Positions 34,200-42,172 of a stretch of DNA of 64,000 bases are shown here, piece after piece. Numbering within the stretch: position 1 is the first letter of the stretch; the number at the start of each line of letters is the position of its first letter. The stretch lies in contig CANFWB010000002.1 of the NCBI GenBank assembly GCA_947450605.1, positions 21,564 through 85,563 of the forward strand. The letters run 5' to 3'. The translations under genes were made by a program, and so were the position numbers. The notes beneath the pieces were generated by a model, which saw nothing but the letters and a program-made list of their open reading frames with translations, ran no database searches and was not told where the DNA came from. The stretch is from Burkholderiaceae bacterium (lineage in GTDB: Bacteria > Pseudomonadota > Gammaproteobacteria > Burkholderiales > Burkholderiaceae).

Positions 34200-34304
34200 A
34201 TGATGACCATTCCAAAAATATCTCGCAAGGCTTGCAGAATTTCTGTTGGCTTGCTGATTAATATCACTGCGGTAGCTATTATTATCCAGTCTGCCCTGCA
34301 TTAA
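34200..34304 (+). CDS. 34-residue single-helix membrane protein
   Basis: A small gene starting at ATG 34200, six bases after the ZIP stop, with GAGGAG directly upstream. It starts MMTIPKISRKACRISVGLL and has one membrane helix (about 15-31, ending AIIIQSALH). Its stop overlaps the convergent LysR stop by four bases. It is not a known family to me; a ZIP partner peptide is possible. It is too short to be found by length filters. Confidence 0.6.
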   Translation: MMTIPKISRKACRISVGLLINITAVAIIIQSALH

Positions 34305-35233
34305 AACGATGCCGTGCTAACTCCAGTGTGAGATCTTGCGCTAACCCCAATACTTTCTTTAAGCCATGACTTAAAGGCTTGTGTTTTCTTCGTTTCTGCC
34401 GCGCCTTTTGGGGAAACTAAATAGTAGTTATTGAGAGAGGGGGCTCTAATCGAGAGCGGCTCTACCAAATTTCCTTTGATAAGATCATCTTCGACAACGG
34501 TGGATCGGCCCAAGGCAACCCCCAATCCCGCAATTGCCGCATGAAGTGATGTCACTAAATAATCACAGTTAATTGCCGATTGAAATTCTATAGGTTCCTC
34601 TTGAGCAAAACTCATCCAGTTAGCCCATTCATCGTTTACTACAGGCGATATCGTTCTGATCACTGTGAACTTTGATAAATCAGAAGGATTTATCAGGCTT
34701 GAATTTCCAGCCAAAAGCTCTGGACTGCAAACGGGGAATACCTCTTCTTTGCCGAGTGATTCTGCGTCCAGGCCAATCCAGTTTCCATTTCCGTGCCAAA
34801 TGGCTACATCAAAGTGATGCATTAAGCTGGATTGTAGAATTTGCATTGTTTTGATGCGCAACTTTATTTCAGGATGCATTTTTTGAAATTCATGTAGACG
34901 AGGCAACAATTGCTTGATGGCAAACATGCCTAGGCACTCAATCGTTAAAACATCCTTATTGTTTTGATCTGCTAAGCGCTCAGTAGCGGTAGATAAATTG
35001 AGTATTGCCTCACGAGCAATGGTGAGGTATTCAGCTCCCGCCTTGGTCAGGGCAAGATTATTAGATTGACGAGTAAATAGCTTGTGATTAAGTAGTGACT
35101 CAAGATTTTTAATTTGGTGGCTAATAGCAGTTTGTGTGAGATGCAGCTCATGCGCTGCTTTAGTGAAGCTCAGTGTTCGTGCGGCAGCCTCAAAAGATAA
35201 GAGGCTGGTCATTGAAGGTAATCTTGTTCTCAT
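34301..35233 (-). CDS. LysR-family transcriptional regulator (GcvA-like)
   Basis: About 310 residues from ATG 35233. The winged HTH is in FEAAARTLSFTKAAHELHLTQTAISHQIKNLE, followed by the substrate-binding domain with the GLGVALGRSTVVEDDL segment seen in GcvA-type regulators. The frame runs to a TTG at 35347 but that extension is not family-like. It is divergent from the Bug-aldolase-ThDP cassette, so it probably controls that cassette with a cassette carboxylate as inducer (inference). The 160-base control region contains an FNR-type box. Confidence 0.9.
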   Translation of the reverse strand: MRTRLPSMTSLLSFEAAARTLSFTKAAHELHLTQTAISHQIKNLESLLNHKLFTRQSNNLALTKAGAEYLTIAREAILNLSTATERLADQNNKDVLTIECLGMFAIKQLLPRLHEFQKMHPEIKLRIKTMQILQSSLMHHFDVAIWHGNGNWIGLDAESLGKEEVFPVCSPELLAGNSSLINPSDLSKFTVIRTISPVVNDEWANWMSFAQEEPIEFQSAINCDYLVTSLHAAIAGLGVALGRSTVVEDDLIKGNLVEPLSIRAPSLNNYYLVSPKGAAETKKTQAFKSWLKESIGVSARSHTGVSTASF

Positions 35234-35362
35234 TTGTGTATTGCTCGGTGTACCTGGGTTATCCAATGAAGATATTTCATTTTGTGATGCAATTAATTCA
35301 TACTTAAATCTGTTAATTTTTTGTTGCCCACATGGTTTAATTACCAAATGCTAGACGTAATA

Positions 35363-35376
35363 TTGATCTAGATCAA
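35363..35376. promoter_or_regulatory. perfect FNR/Anr-type box
   Basis: TTGATCTAGATCAA is a perfect palindrome matching TTGAT-N4-ATCAA. It ends 17 bases before the ATG of Bug receptor 5. It implies oxygen-responsive control of the cassette, but no promoter position was certain. Confidence 0.6.
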
Positions 35377-35393
35377 ATATACCTGGAGTTATT

Positions 35394-36422
35394 ATGTACC
35401 AAGCTCTTAAAGCTTTTCATTTTCCCTCTTCCAATTTAGCAAAAATCCTTTTTTGTTTTATAGTCCCAGCATTAACTTATGCTGCAGTTGCACAAGATAG
35501 GGGGCAGTACCCTAATCAGCCCGTCAAAATAATTGCCCCGTTTGCGCCCGGCGGTCCAACAGATGGCATAGCAAGAAAATTGGCGAATGGCTTGACACTT
35601 GTCACGGGCAAGACTTTCGTTGTTGAAAATAAACCTGGTGCCCAGGCCATTTTAGGAACTGTCTTCGTTAAGGATGCAAAGCCAGACGGATATACGCTAC
35701 TTTTGAATGAAACGACCGGAGTGTTTGCAATTAATCCTGCAATTACTAATCCACCTCCATTTGATTCAAATAAAGATTTCACTCCAATTAGTTTAATTGC
35801 CTCGGGCCCCATTTTTTTGCTGGTGAATAGTGCCTTACCAGTCAAGAATTTAAATGAGTTGATTGAGCTATCAAAAAAAAATCCTGGCGGACTTTCTTAT
35901 GGCTCCGCTGGAGGAATGGGGCAGTTCCCAACCCACGTTAGCCCTGAATTATTCAAGATGAAATATGGCTTTGTTGCAAGAAATATACCCTATCGTGGCG
36001 CTGGATTGGCTCTGATTGATCTTGCCGCTGGAAGGGTAGACTTTGCAATGTCAACAGGCTTAGTTGCAGCTCAGCCATTTTTAGATTCTGGCAAAGTCAG
36101 AGCAATCGCCGTCACTGGCAAGCAGCGTCTTGCTAATATGCCAACAGTCCCTACTTTTTTGGAGCTTGGCTACCCATTGCCAGAGCTAGATGAGGGCGTT
36201 ATGTTTGCCTTGTTTGGTCCTGCAAATTTACCCCCCGATATTGTTGAATATCTTTCAACTGCAACAGTAAAGGCATTTCATACTTCAGAAATGTCTGAGG
36301 GGTTAAAAACCCTTGGTTTATCTACTGCAAAAAATCCAGGGCCTAAGCCCCACGGCCAAATGATGAAAACTGAAATCACTACATGGACGCCGATTGCTAA
36401 AAAAATGAACCTCACTGAATGA
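35394..36422 (+). CDS. Bug (TctC) family periplasmic receptor 5
   Basis: A 342-residue receptor; ATG with GGAG seven bases upstream. The signal peptide ends near AAVAQ after ILFCFIVPALTYAAVAQ. Family sequences are YPNQPVKIIAPFAPGG, a changed VENKPGAQAILG (no GAGG) and PDGYTLLL. It is the first gene of the cassette with class II aldolase and ThDP enzyme, and is adjacent to the LysR gene and the FNR box. Its ligand is probably the cassette's carbon source. Confidence 0.91.
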   Translation: MYQALKAFHFPSSNLAKILFCFIVPALTYAAVAQDRGQYPNQPVKIIAPFAPGGPTDGIARKLANGLTLVTGKTFVVENKPGAQAILGTVFVKDAKPDGYTLLLNETTGVFAINPAITNPPPFDSNKDFTPISLIASGPIFLLVNSALPVKNLNELIELSKKNPGGLSYGSAGGMGQFPTHVSPELFKMKYGFVARNIPYRGAGLALIDLAAGRVDFAMSTGLVAAQPFLDSGKVRAIAVTGKQRLANMPTVPTFLELGYPLPELDEGVMFALFGPANLPPDIVEYLSTATVKAFHTSEMSEGLKTLGLSTAKNPGPKPHGQMMKTEITTWTPIAKKMNLTE

Positions 36423-36459
36423 TATTGATTAATTCTTTTGGAATTTCTGGATAAATCTG

Positions 36460-37203
36460 ATGAAACCAAATGCATGCTCCGAAATGGAATGGGCTACAAG
36501 GGTAGAGTTGGCTGCATGTTATCGATTGATGGCGCATTTTGGTGTTAGTGATCTCACCTATAACCATTTATCCGCAAGAGTCCCAGATGCAGCTCATCTT
36601 CTATTGGTAAAGCCTAGTAATTTTATGTTCGATGAAGTCACTGCTTCATCTTTGCTGAAGTTTGATTTTGAGGGCAATCCATATCAAGACAGTCCGCCCA
36701 GTAAAGGTGGAGCACACGTAATTCATGCTGGGGTATTGCAGGCTAGACCAGATTTAAATACCGTGTTTCATACGCACACTACAGCAAATGTAGGAGTGTC
36801 TGCTCAAAAACATGGACTGTTGATGATCAGTCAGCATGCCATGGGGTTTTACGATCGAATTGCCTACCATGATTTTGGGGGATTTGAATTTAACCTCGAT
36901 CAAAGGGCGCCTTTATTAGAAAGTCTTGGCAATAAAAACTACTTAATTTTAAGGAATCATGGTGTGCTGGTTTGCGGGAAAAATTTGCCACAAACTTTTG
37001 TTGATCATCATTATTTAGAAATGGCATGTCGCGCACAAATTGCTGCTCTATCTAGCGGTACAGAGGTTACTCTAATCGATGAAAAAGTCTGCAAGCGAGC
37101 GGCAGAGCAATACCAAACGATTGACCCAAAACAGGCGGGTGGAAAAGATTGGCCATCATGTCTTCGTTTATTAGAGCGCTTATACCCAACGTACAGAGAC
37201 TGA
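36460..37203 (+). CDS. class II aldolase/adducin family protein
   Basis: A 247-residue class II aldolase-like enzyme. The metal ligands appear as FHTHTTANVG (two His) and RNHGVLVCGKNL with a third His. Family members cleave phosphorylated sugars such as fuculose-1-phosphate or decarboxylate small acids using zinc. It lies 37 bases after the Bug gene and nine before a ThDP enzyme, a context more like degradation of a small keto acid than of a sugar. The substrate is unknown. Confidence 0.88.
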   Translation: MKPNACSEMEWATRVELAACYRLMAHFGVSDLTYNHLSARVPDAAHLLLVKPSNFMFDEVTASSLLKFDFEGNPYQDSPPSKGGAHVIHAGVLQARPDLNTVFHTHTTANVGVSAQKHGLLMISQHAMGFYDRIAYHDFGGFEFNLDQRAPLLESLGNKNYLILRNHGVLVCGKNLPQTFVDHHYLEMACRAQIAALSSGTEVTLIDEKVCKRAAEQYQTIDPKQAGGKDWPSCLRLLERLYPTYRD

Positions 37204-37212
37204 ATTTTTAAT

Positions 37213-38988
37213 ATGATTGAAAAACTCGAGATTCCAGAGCCATGCGAAACGGTTCAAGGTTGGGGTAGTGATGTTGCTGCGGCAATGTTGAGGACTATTG
37301 GAGTCAAATACGTTGCATTGAACCCTGGCGCTAGTTATAGAGGTTTACATGACAGCTTGGTAAATTTTTTAGGCAACCGAAACCCCCAAATGCTTTTATG
37401 CCTTCATGAAGATCATGTTGTGTCCATTGCGCATGGATATGCAAAAGCTAGCGATGAAATGATGGCATGTGTTTTACACAGCAATGTGGGTTTATTCCAT
37501 GGATTGATGGGCATCTATAACGCATGGTGCGACCGAATGCCTATGTTGGTAATTGGAGCAACAGGCCCTGTTGCAACGGAGAAGAGAAGGCCTTGGATTG
37601 ACTGGATTCATACTTCAAAAGACCAGGCATCCGTGCTGCGAAATTTTTCCAAGTGGGATGATGAGCCACGCTCTGTATCGGGAATTGTCAACTCCTTTCT
37701 TAGGGGGGCACAAATTGCAAGAGCTCAACCAAGCGCCCCTGTGTATATTTGCCTAGATGCGGGCTTGCAAGAAGAAAAGCTCGATGAGCCAATAGAAATT
37801 CCCAGTATCGAGCGCTTCATTCCCGCCCAAAGCCCTAGCCCATCTTTAATTCAGATAAAAAGAGTGGTTGAGTTATTGTTAAAGGCTGAAAATCCGGTCA
37901 TTTTAATGGGGAGGGCATCTCGAGATCAGTTCGGCTGGGATCAACGTATCCGCCTAGCCGAGGCGCTTGGGGCTTCAGTATTAACTTCAATTCGGGAGCG
38001 TTCCGCCTTCCCAACTAACCATCCTTTGCACGCTGCACCACCTTTTTTTTGGTTAAACCCCAAAGCAAAAGAAGTTTTGGCTGGTTCAGATTGTATTTTA
38101 AGTTTGGATTGGCCGGATTTGAGTGGGACCCTAGAGCAAACCTTTGCTAACAATTCTGATTTCACGGGAAATATTATTCAAGTTTCAATGGATCATCAAT
38201 TGCATAATGGTTGGAGCATGGATTACTTTTCATTGTGCGCAGTTGATATTCCCATAAGCTCTGGCGTTAATGAATTTGTTGATAGTCTTCTCCCCGCTCT
38301 TGAAAAACAGATTGGCCCAAAAAAATTATGGGATGGAAGTAGTAGAAATTCCTTACCTAAAATTGGGTATAGCGATTCCATAGATCAAGAAATTTCACCG
38401 CGAGACATTGAGGTTGCGTTGTCTAATGTCCGAAGTAATCACCTTTTTTCTCTTGCTCACGTCACGATAGGGTGGGTAGGTGATGCGTACCAATTCTATG
38501 ATCCTCTTGATTTTTTAGGTCATGATGGCGGGGCTGGATTGGCCGCCGGTCCAGGCATTACAGTAGGAGCAGCGCTTGCATTAAAAGATACCAACAGAAT
38601 CGTCGTATCAGTCTTGGGTGATGGCGACTTTATACAGGGTGCTACAGCACTTTGGACTGCGGCGCATTACCATTTACCAGCCCTTTTTATTGTTTCCAAT
38701 AATAGATCCAACTTCAATGATGAAATTCATCAGGAGACGGTAGCAAAATCTAGAAATAGGCCTGTCAAGAATCGTTGGATTGGGCAGCGGATAGATGAGC
38801 CTACTGTAAATATTGCTCAACTTGCAAAAGCCCAAGGGGTTGATGCAGAAGGTCCAATTACATCCATTGCGTCTTTAGAAGCGGCATTACAGCGTGGAAT
38901 TACGGCGGTTCAAGAGGGCCGCCCTTATTTAATTGATGTACATGTCAAGCCTGGTTACTTAAGCGCCCCACTTTCAAGGGGGAGGTAA
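37213..38988 (+). CDS. ThDP-dependent enzyme, large, unknown substrate
   Basis: A 591-residue ThDP enzyme. The activating Glu is in LHEDHVVSIAHGYAKAS (about 66) and the ThDP motif GDGDFIQGATALWTAAHY (about 470-488) ends in ALFIVSNN. It differs strongly from the other ThDP enzyme at 19663-21321, with long insertions, so it is not a recent duplicate. It follows the class II aldolase, and together they may process a keto acid and its aldehyde product. Not an acetolactate synthase by context. Confidence 0.86.
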   Translation: MIEKLEIPEPCETVQGWGSDVAAAMLRTIGVKYVALNPGASYRGLHDSLVNFLGNRNPQMLLCLHEDHVVSIAHGYAKASDEMMACVLHSNVGLFHGLMGIYNAWCDRMPMLVIGATGPVATEKRRPWIDWIHTSKDQASVLRNFSKWDDEPRSVSGIVNSFLRGAQIARAQPSAPVYICLDAGLQEEKLDEPIEIPSIERFIPAQSPSPSLIQIKRVVELLLKAENPVILMGRASRDQFGWDQRIRLAEALGASVLTSIRERSAFPTNHPLHAAPPFFWLNPKAKEVLAGSDCILSLDWPDLSGTLEQTFANNSDFTGNIIQVSMDHQLHNGWSMDYFSLCAVDIPISSGVNEFVDSLLPALEKQIGPKKLWDGSSRNSLPKIGYSDSIDQEISPRDIEVALSNVRSNHLFSLAHVTIGWVGDAYQFYDPLDFLGHDGGAGLAAGPGITVGAALALKDTNRIVVSVLGDGDFIQGATALWTAAHYHLPALFIVSNNRSNFNDEIHQETVAKSRNRPVKNRWIGQRIDEPTVNIAQLAKAQGVDAEGPITSIASLEAALQRGITAVQEGRPYLIDVHVKPGYLSAPLSRGR

Positions 38989-39012
38989 TGTGAAAAATAA
39001 GGCAAGATTCTT

Positions 39013-39987
39013 ATGAAGCATATATATTTTTTATTATTAGTTGCGCTTAGTAGCCTTGGATTTAGCGCGCATGCTCAGAACATTGCTAATTTTCCGGATC
39101 ATCCAGTTAAATTGATCATTCCCTATGGTCCTGGGGGTGCGGTTGATATAACCGCTAGAATTTTGGCGCAGGATCTCAGCAAATTATGGGGGCAGCAAGC
39201 CCTGGTTGATAATAAGCCTGGAGCTGCAGGCATGATTGCGGCAAATGCTGTTGCAAAAGCCGCTCCGGATGGTTACACATTGCTTATCACTGATGATGGT
39301 GTATTAATCAGCATGCCACAGTTCCAAAAAAATATGCCTTACAACACATTCACTGATTTAATGCCCATAGGAATGGTGTGCATGTTTCCTTATTTAATTG
39401 TTGCCAACCCTCAATCCAAGATTAAAAACTTATCGGAGTTAGTGAGTGCGGCAAAAGCAAATCCGAATAGCATTGACTATGCAACCAATGGTATTGGAAG
39501 TACTCACCATTTAACTTGGGAGGCATTTCAGAGGACCGCTAATATTAAGCTAAACCATATCCCCTATAAAGGAGCGGCACCTGCGTTGCAGGATGTGATG
39601 GCGGGTCAAGTATCTTTAATGTTTGTTGCTATTTCTACAGCATTGCCATTCATTAAGGATGGGAAACTGATTCCTATTGCAGTTGGTAGCCTTGAGCGTC
39701 TCGCTGTAATTCCTGATGTGCCAACTATCGCTGAATCGGGTTATCCAGGATTTGAGGCTATAGCATGGCAGGGCGTTTTGGCGCCAAAAGGTACATCACC
39801 GAAGTTAATTGAAAAAATTAGTGGCGACCTTAAAAAGGTAACCCAAGGTGCCGACTACAAAGAGGCGCTCATATTGCGCGGAACGGAATCTCGCACCAGC
39901 ACACCTGAGGCGATGGCTCAAAGATTGAAGATGGAAAATGAAAAGACCAGGGCCTTGGTTAAAAGTTTAAATATTTCATCCGAATAA
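39013..39987 (+). CDS. Bug (TctC) family periplasmic receptor 6
   Basis: A 324-residue receptor after the ThDP gene (24-base gap). Signal peptide FLLLVALSSLGFSAHAQ. Family sequences are FPDHPVKLIIPYGPGGAVD, VDNKPGAAGMIAAN and PDGYTLLI. It is followed by another Bug gene 18 bases later, so two receptors are co-expressed at the end of the cassette, perhaps for two related substrates. Confidence 0.91.
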   Translation: MKHIYFLLLVALSSLGFSAHAQNIANFPDHPVKLIIPYGPGGAVDITARILAQDLSKLWGQQALVDNKPGAAGMIAANAVAKAAPDGYTLLITDDGVLISMPQFQKNMPYNTFTDLMPIGMVCMFPYLIVANPQSKIKNLSELVSAAKANPNSIDYATNGIGSTHHLTWEAFQRTANIKLNHIPYKGAAPALQDVMAGQVSLMFVAISTALPFIKDGKLIPIAVGSLERLAVIPDVPTIAESGYPGFEAIAWQGVLAPKGTSPKLIEKISGDLKKVTQGADYKEALILRGTESRTSTPEAMAQRLKMENEKTRALVKSLNISSE

Positions 39988-40005
39988 TGAATGGGAGTGT
40001 CCGCC

Positions 40006-40971
40006 ATGCTGAACAAGAAGCTATTGGTTGCCGCCATAATATTTTTTATTTCATCCGCTGTTCATTCCCAGGTATTTCCAACTAAACCTGTAAAAATAAT
40101 TGTTCCTTATGGGCCTGGCGGTATCAGTGATATTGCCGCCAGAATGATCGGTAGTAAGCTCTCTGAGATCTGGAGGCAACCCGTCATTGTTGAAAATAAA
40201 GTGGGGGGCGGGGGTACCATCGGAACTGGATTTGTTTCACGATCTGATCCCGATGGGTACACATTGCTAGTAGCTACAGTAGCCGAATTTACAATTGCAC
40301 AACATCTCAACAAGCAGATAAATCTAAATTCTTTGCGTGATTTCACGCCGATATCTCTATTAACAGATACGCCAATGTTAATCGTTGCGAATATGAATGC
40401 GCCATTTAACAATCTCCGGCAGTTGGCCGAGTTTTCAAAACAATCGCCTGCGGGTGTGTCGTTTGCCACGCCGGGAGTGGGAACACTTAATCACTTAACG
40501 GGCGAGCGATTGGCGGCTGAAATGGGTATTAAATTAGTTCACATTCCATATAAAGGCGGTGCACAGGCTTCTCTTGCGGTAGTCAGCGGAGAGACTCCAT
40601 TGGGTATTTCTGGTGCTGCAGTTGTAATGTCGCATGTGGATTCAGGCAAGCTAAAAATACTAGCTGTTGCCTCTCAGACCCAAATTAAAGGGCATCCGGA
40701 TTGGCCCACTGTAATCGATGCTGGTCTTCCTGATTTTGTTGCGTCTAATTGGGTTGCTCTTGCGGCCCCACGTGGCACTCCTCAGAAGATAATTTTGAAA
40801 ATCCAGGCTGATGTCAGTGCCATACTTCAAATGGACGATGTAAGAGAGAAATTGATTAGGGCTGGCTCTGAGCCCATTGGCTCTTCGCCGGAAATATTGA
40901 TAGAAAGAATCAATAAAGACTCGATTAGATATAGTAAGGTTATTGAAATAACTAACTTAAAAGCTGATTAA
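40006..40971 (+). CDS. Bug (TctC) family periplasmic receptor 7
   Basis: A 321-residue receptor; ATG 40006 is preferred over 39991 because it directly leads into the signal peptide (LLVAAIIFFISSAVHSQ). Family sequences are FPTKPVKIIVPYGPGGISD, VENKVGGGGTIG (unusual KVGGGG) and PDGYTLLV. It closes the cassette; no terminator with T run follows, only a 7-bp hairpin at 41036-41056. The interval 40972-41190 holds no gene. Confidence 0.91.
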   Translation: MLNKKLLVAAIIFFISSAVHSQVFPTKPVKIIVPYGPGGISDIAARMIGSKLSEIWRQPVIVENKVGGGGTIGTGFVSRSDPDGYTLLVATVAEFTIAQHLNKQINLNSLRDFTPISLLTDTPMLIVANMNAPFNNLRQLAEFSKQSPAGVSFATPGVGTLNHLTGERLAAEMGIKLVHIPYKGGAQASLAVVSGETPLGISGAAVVMSHVDSGKLKILAVASQTQIKGHPDWPTVIDAGLPDFVASNWVALAAPRGTPQKIILKIQADVSAILQMDDVREKLIRAGSEPIGSSPEILIERINKDSIRYSKVIEITNLKAD

Positions 40972-41146
40972 GGCATTCTAATTATCATTTTTTAAGTATA
41001 TATTTTGATTGCATTTCTGACCCAATAATCGCAAATGGAATGTTTTCTCCATTCCAGCCAAGAATTAGTAGGGATCCCCCTAGGCCCCAAAAAAGCTACC
41101 GATTTTTTCTGACCATTGCTTTAATGTTGTTCATTGCCTAAGAAGT

Positions 41147-41184
41147 AAAAAAGCCTCCGGAGCTACTAACTCTGAAGGCTTTTA
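41147..41184 (-). terminator. terminator after tRNA-Asn
   Basis: AGCCT-C-CGGAG (41152-41162) pairs with CTCTG-A-AGGCT (41170-41180), flanked by A run on the left, which is a T run on the minus strand. It ends the tRNA-Asn transcript and, on the plus strand, may also stop the Bug transcript (TTTT follows). Confidence 0.75.
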
Positions 41185-41190
41185 CTTATT

Positions 41191-41266
41191 TGGCTCCTCG
41201 ACCTGGGCTCGAACCAGGGACCTACGGATTAACAGTCCGGCGCTCTACCAACTGAGCTATCGAGGA
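41191..41266 (-). tRNA. tRNA-Asn(GUU)
   Basis: On the minus strand the acceptor TCCTCGA pairs with its 3' partner, the D-arm is AGCTCAGTTGGTAGAGC, the anticodon loop CTGTTAA gives GTT, the T-loop is GGTTCGAGCC and CCA is encoded (41191-41193). A 76-nt tRNA reading AAC/AAU. Confidence 0.97.
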
Positions 41267-41287
41267 ATAAGCCGATATTATAGCAAG

Positions 41288-42172
41288 ATGAAATCATCTA
41301 CTCCAAGTTCTGTACAGATCCCTAAAGTATTGACCATTGCCGGGTCCGATAGCGGTGGCGGTGCAGGCATTCAGGCGGACCTTAAAGTCATTGCAGCCCT
41401 TGGTGGATATGGGATGTCGGTCATTACGGCCATTACTGCCCAGAACACTTTGGGGGTCAGCAGAATTCAGGATATTGACCTCGATGTTGTGGAGGCACAG
41501 ATTGACGCCATATTTTTGGATATTGGGGTGGATATTGTCAAAATCGGCATGTTGGCCAGCCCAGAAATCGTCCGCACGGTCGCATCGGCCTTAAAGCGTC
41601 ACGGAGCTAACAGTATTGTGTTGGATCCAGTCTTAAGGGCGACCTCAGGAGCCAGTCTTGGTGGTGATGACACTGCTCAGGCCATGATTGCTGAATTATT
41701 TCCGATGGCCACTCTCGTGACCCCCAATTTGGAGGAGGCCTCCCTGCTACTGGGCCGCGAAATTGTTGGACCTGATGACTTCAAGGTGGCGGCTCAAGAA
41801 CTGCTCGACATGGGCCCGCAAGCTGTCTTGATTAAGGGCGGTCATCTGGATGCTACCCATACTCAGCTAACGGATTTTTTGATGTGGCGCACGATTGAAG
41901 ATGGTCTTGAGGTGACTCAATCAAAAGAATTCAAGCACTACCGCGTGAACACTGCTAATACTCATGGCACTGGCTGCTCATTATCCTCAGCGATTGCTAC
42001 TTATTTAGCTGACGGCCATGATCTTGCGCATGCGGTTGCTAAAGCAATTTCTTATGTGGAGGCAGGATTGGAGGCGGGGCGTTTCTTAAATATTGGTGAA
42101 GGCCCAGGGCCTTTGTGGCATATGCATGATTTTTATCCAACAGCGTTGCCAGAAGAAGAAGGCAAGTATTAA
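41288..42172 (+). CDS. thiD: hydroxymethylpyrimidine/phosphomethylpyrimidine kinase
   Basis: ThiD phosphorylates HMP and HMP-P to HMP-PP for thiamin synthesis. The 294-residue protein has LTIAGSDSGGGAGIQADLK, QAVLIKGGH and the C-terminal ATP site THGTGCSLSSAIATYLADG. It lies 21 bases from the tRNA-Asn gene and ends convergent with thiE (four-base overlap). It is outside the riboswitch operon, so it is controlled separately. Confidence 0.95.
   Translation: MKSSTPSSVQIPKVLTIAGSDSGGGAGIQADLKVIAALGGYGMSVITAITAQNTLGVSRIQDIDLDVVEAQIDAIFLDIGVDIVKIGMLASPEIVRTVASALKRHGANSIVLDPVLRATSGASLGGDDTAQAMIAELFPMATLVTPNLEEASLLLGREIVGPDDFKVAAQELLDMGPQAVLIKGGHLDATHTQLTDFLMWRTIEDGLEVTQSKEFKHYRVNTANTHGTGCSLSSAIATYLADGHDLAHAVAKAISYVEAGLEAGRFLNIGEGPGPLWHMHDFYPTALPEEEGKY

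Noticed and set aside
41036-41056. Terminator for the last Bug gene
   Set aside because: The 7-bp stem lacks a T run; the stronger hairpin at 41147-41184 is more likely to end the transcript.
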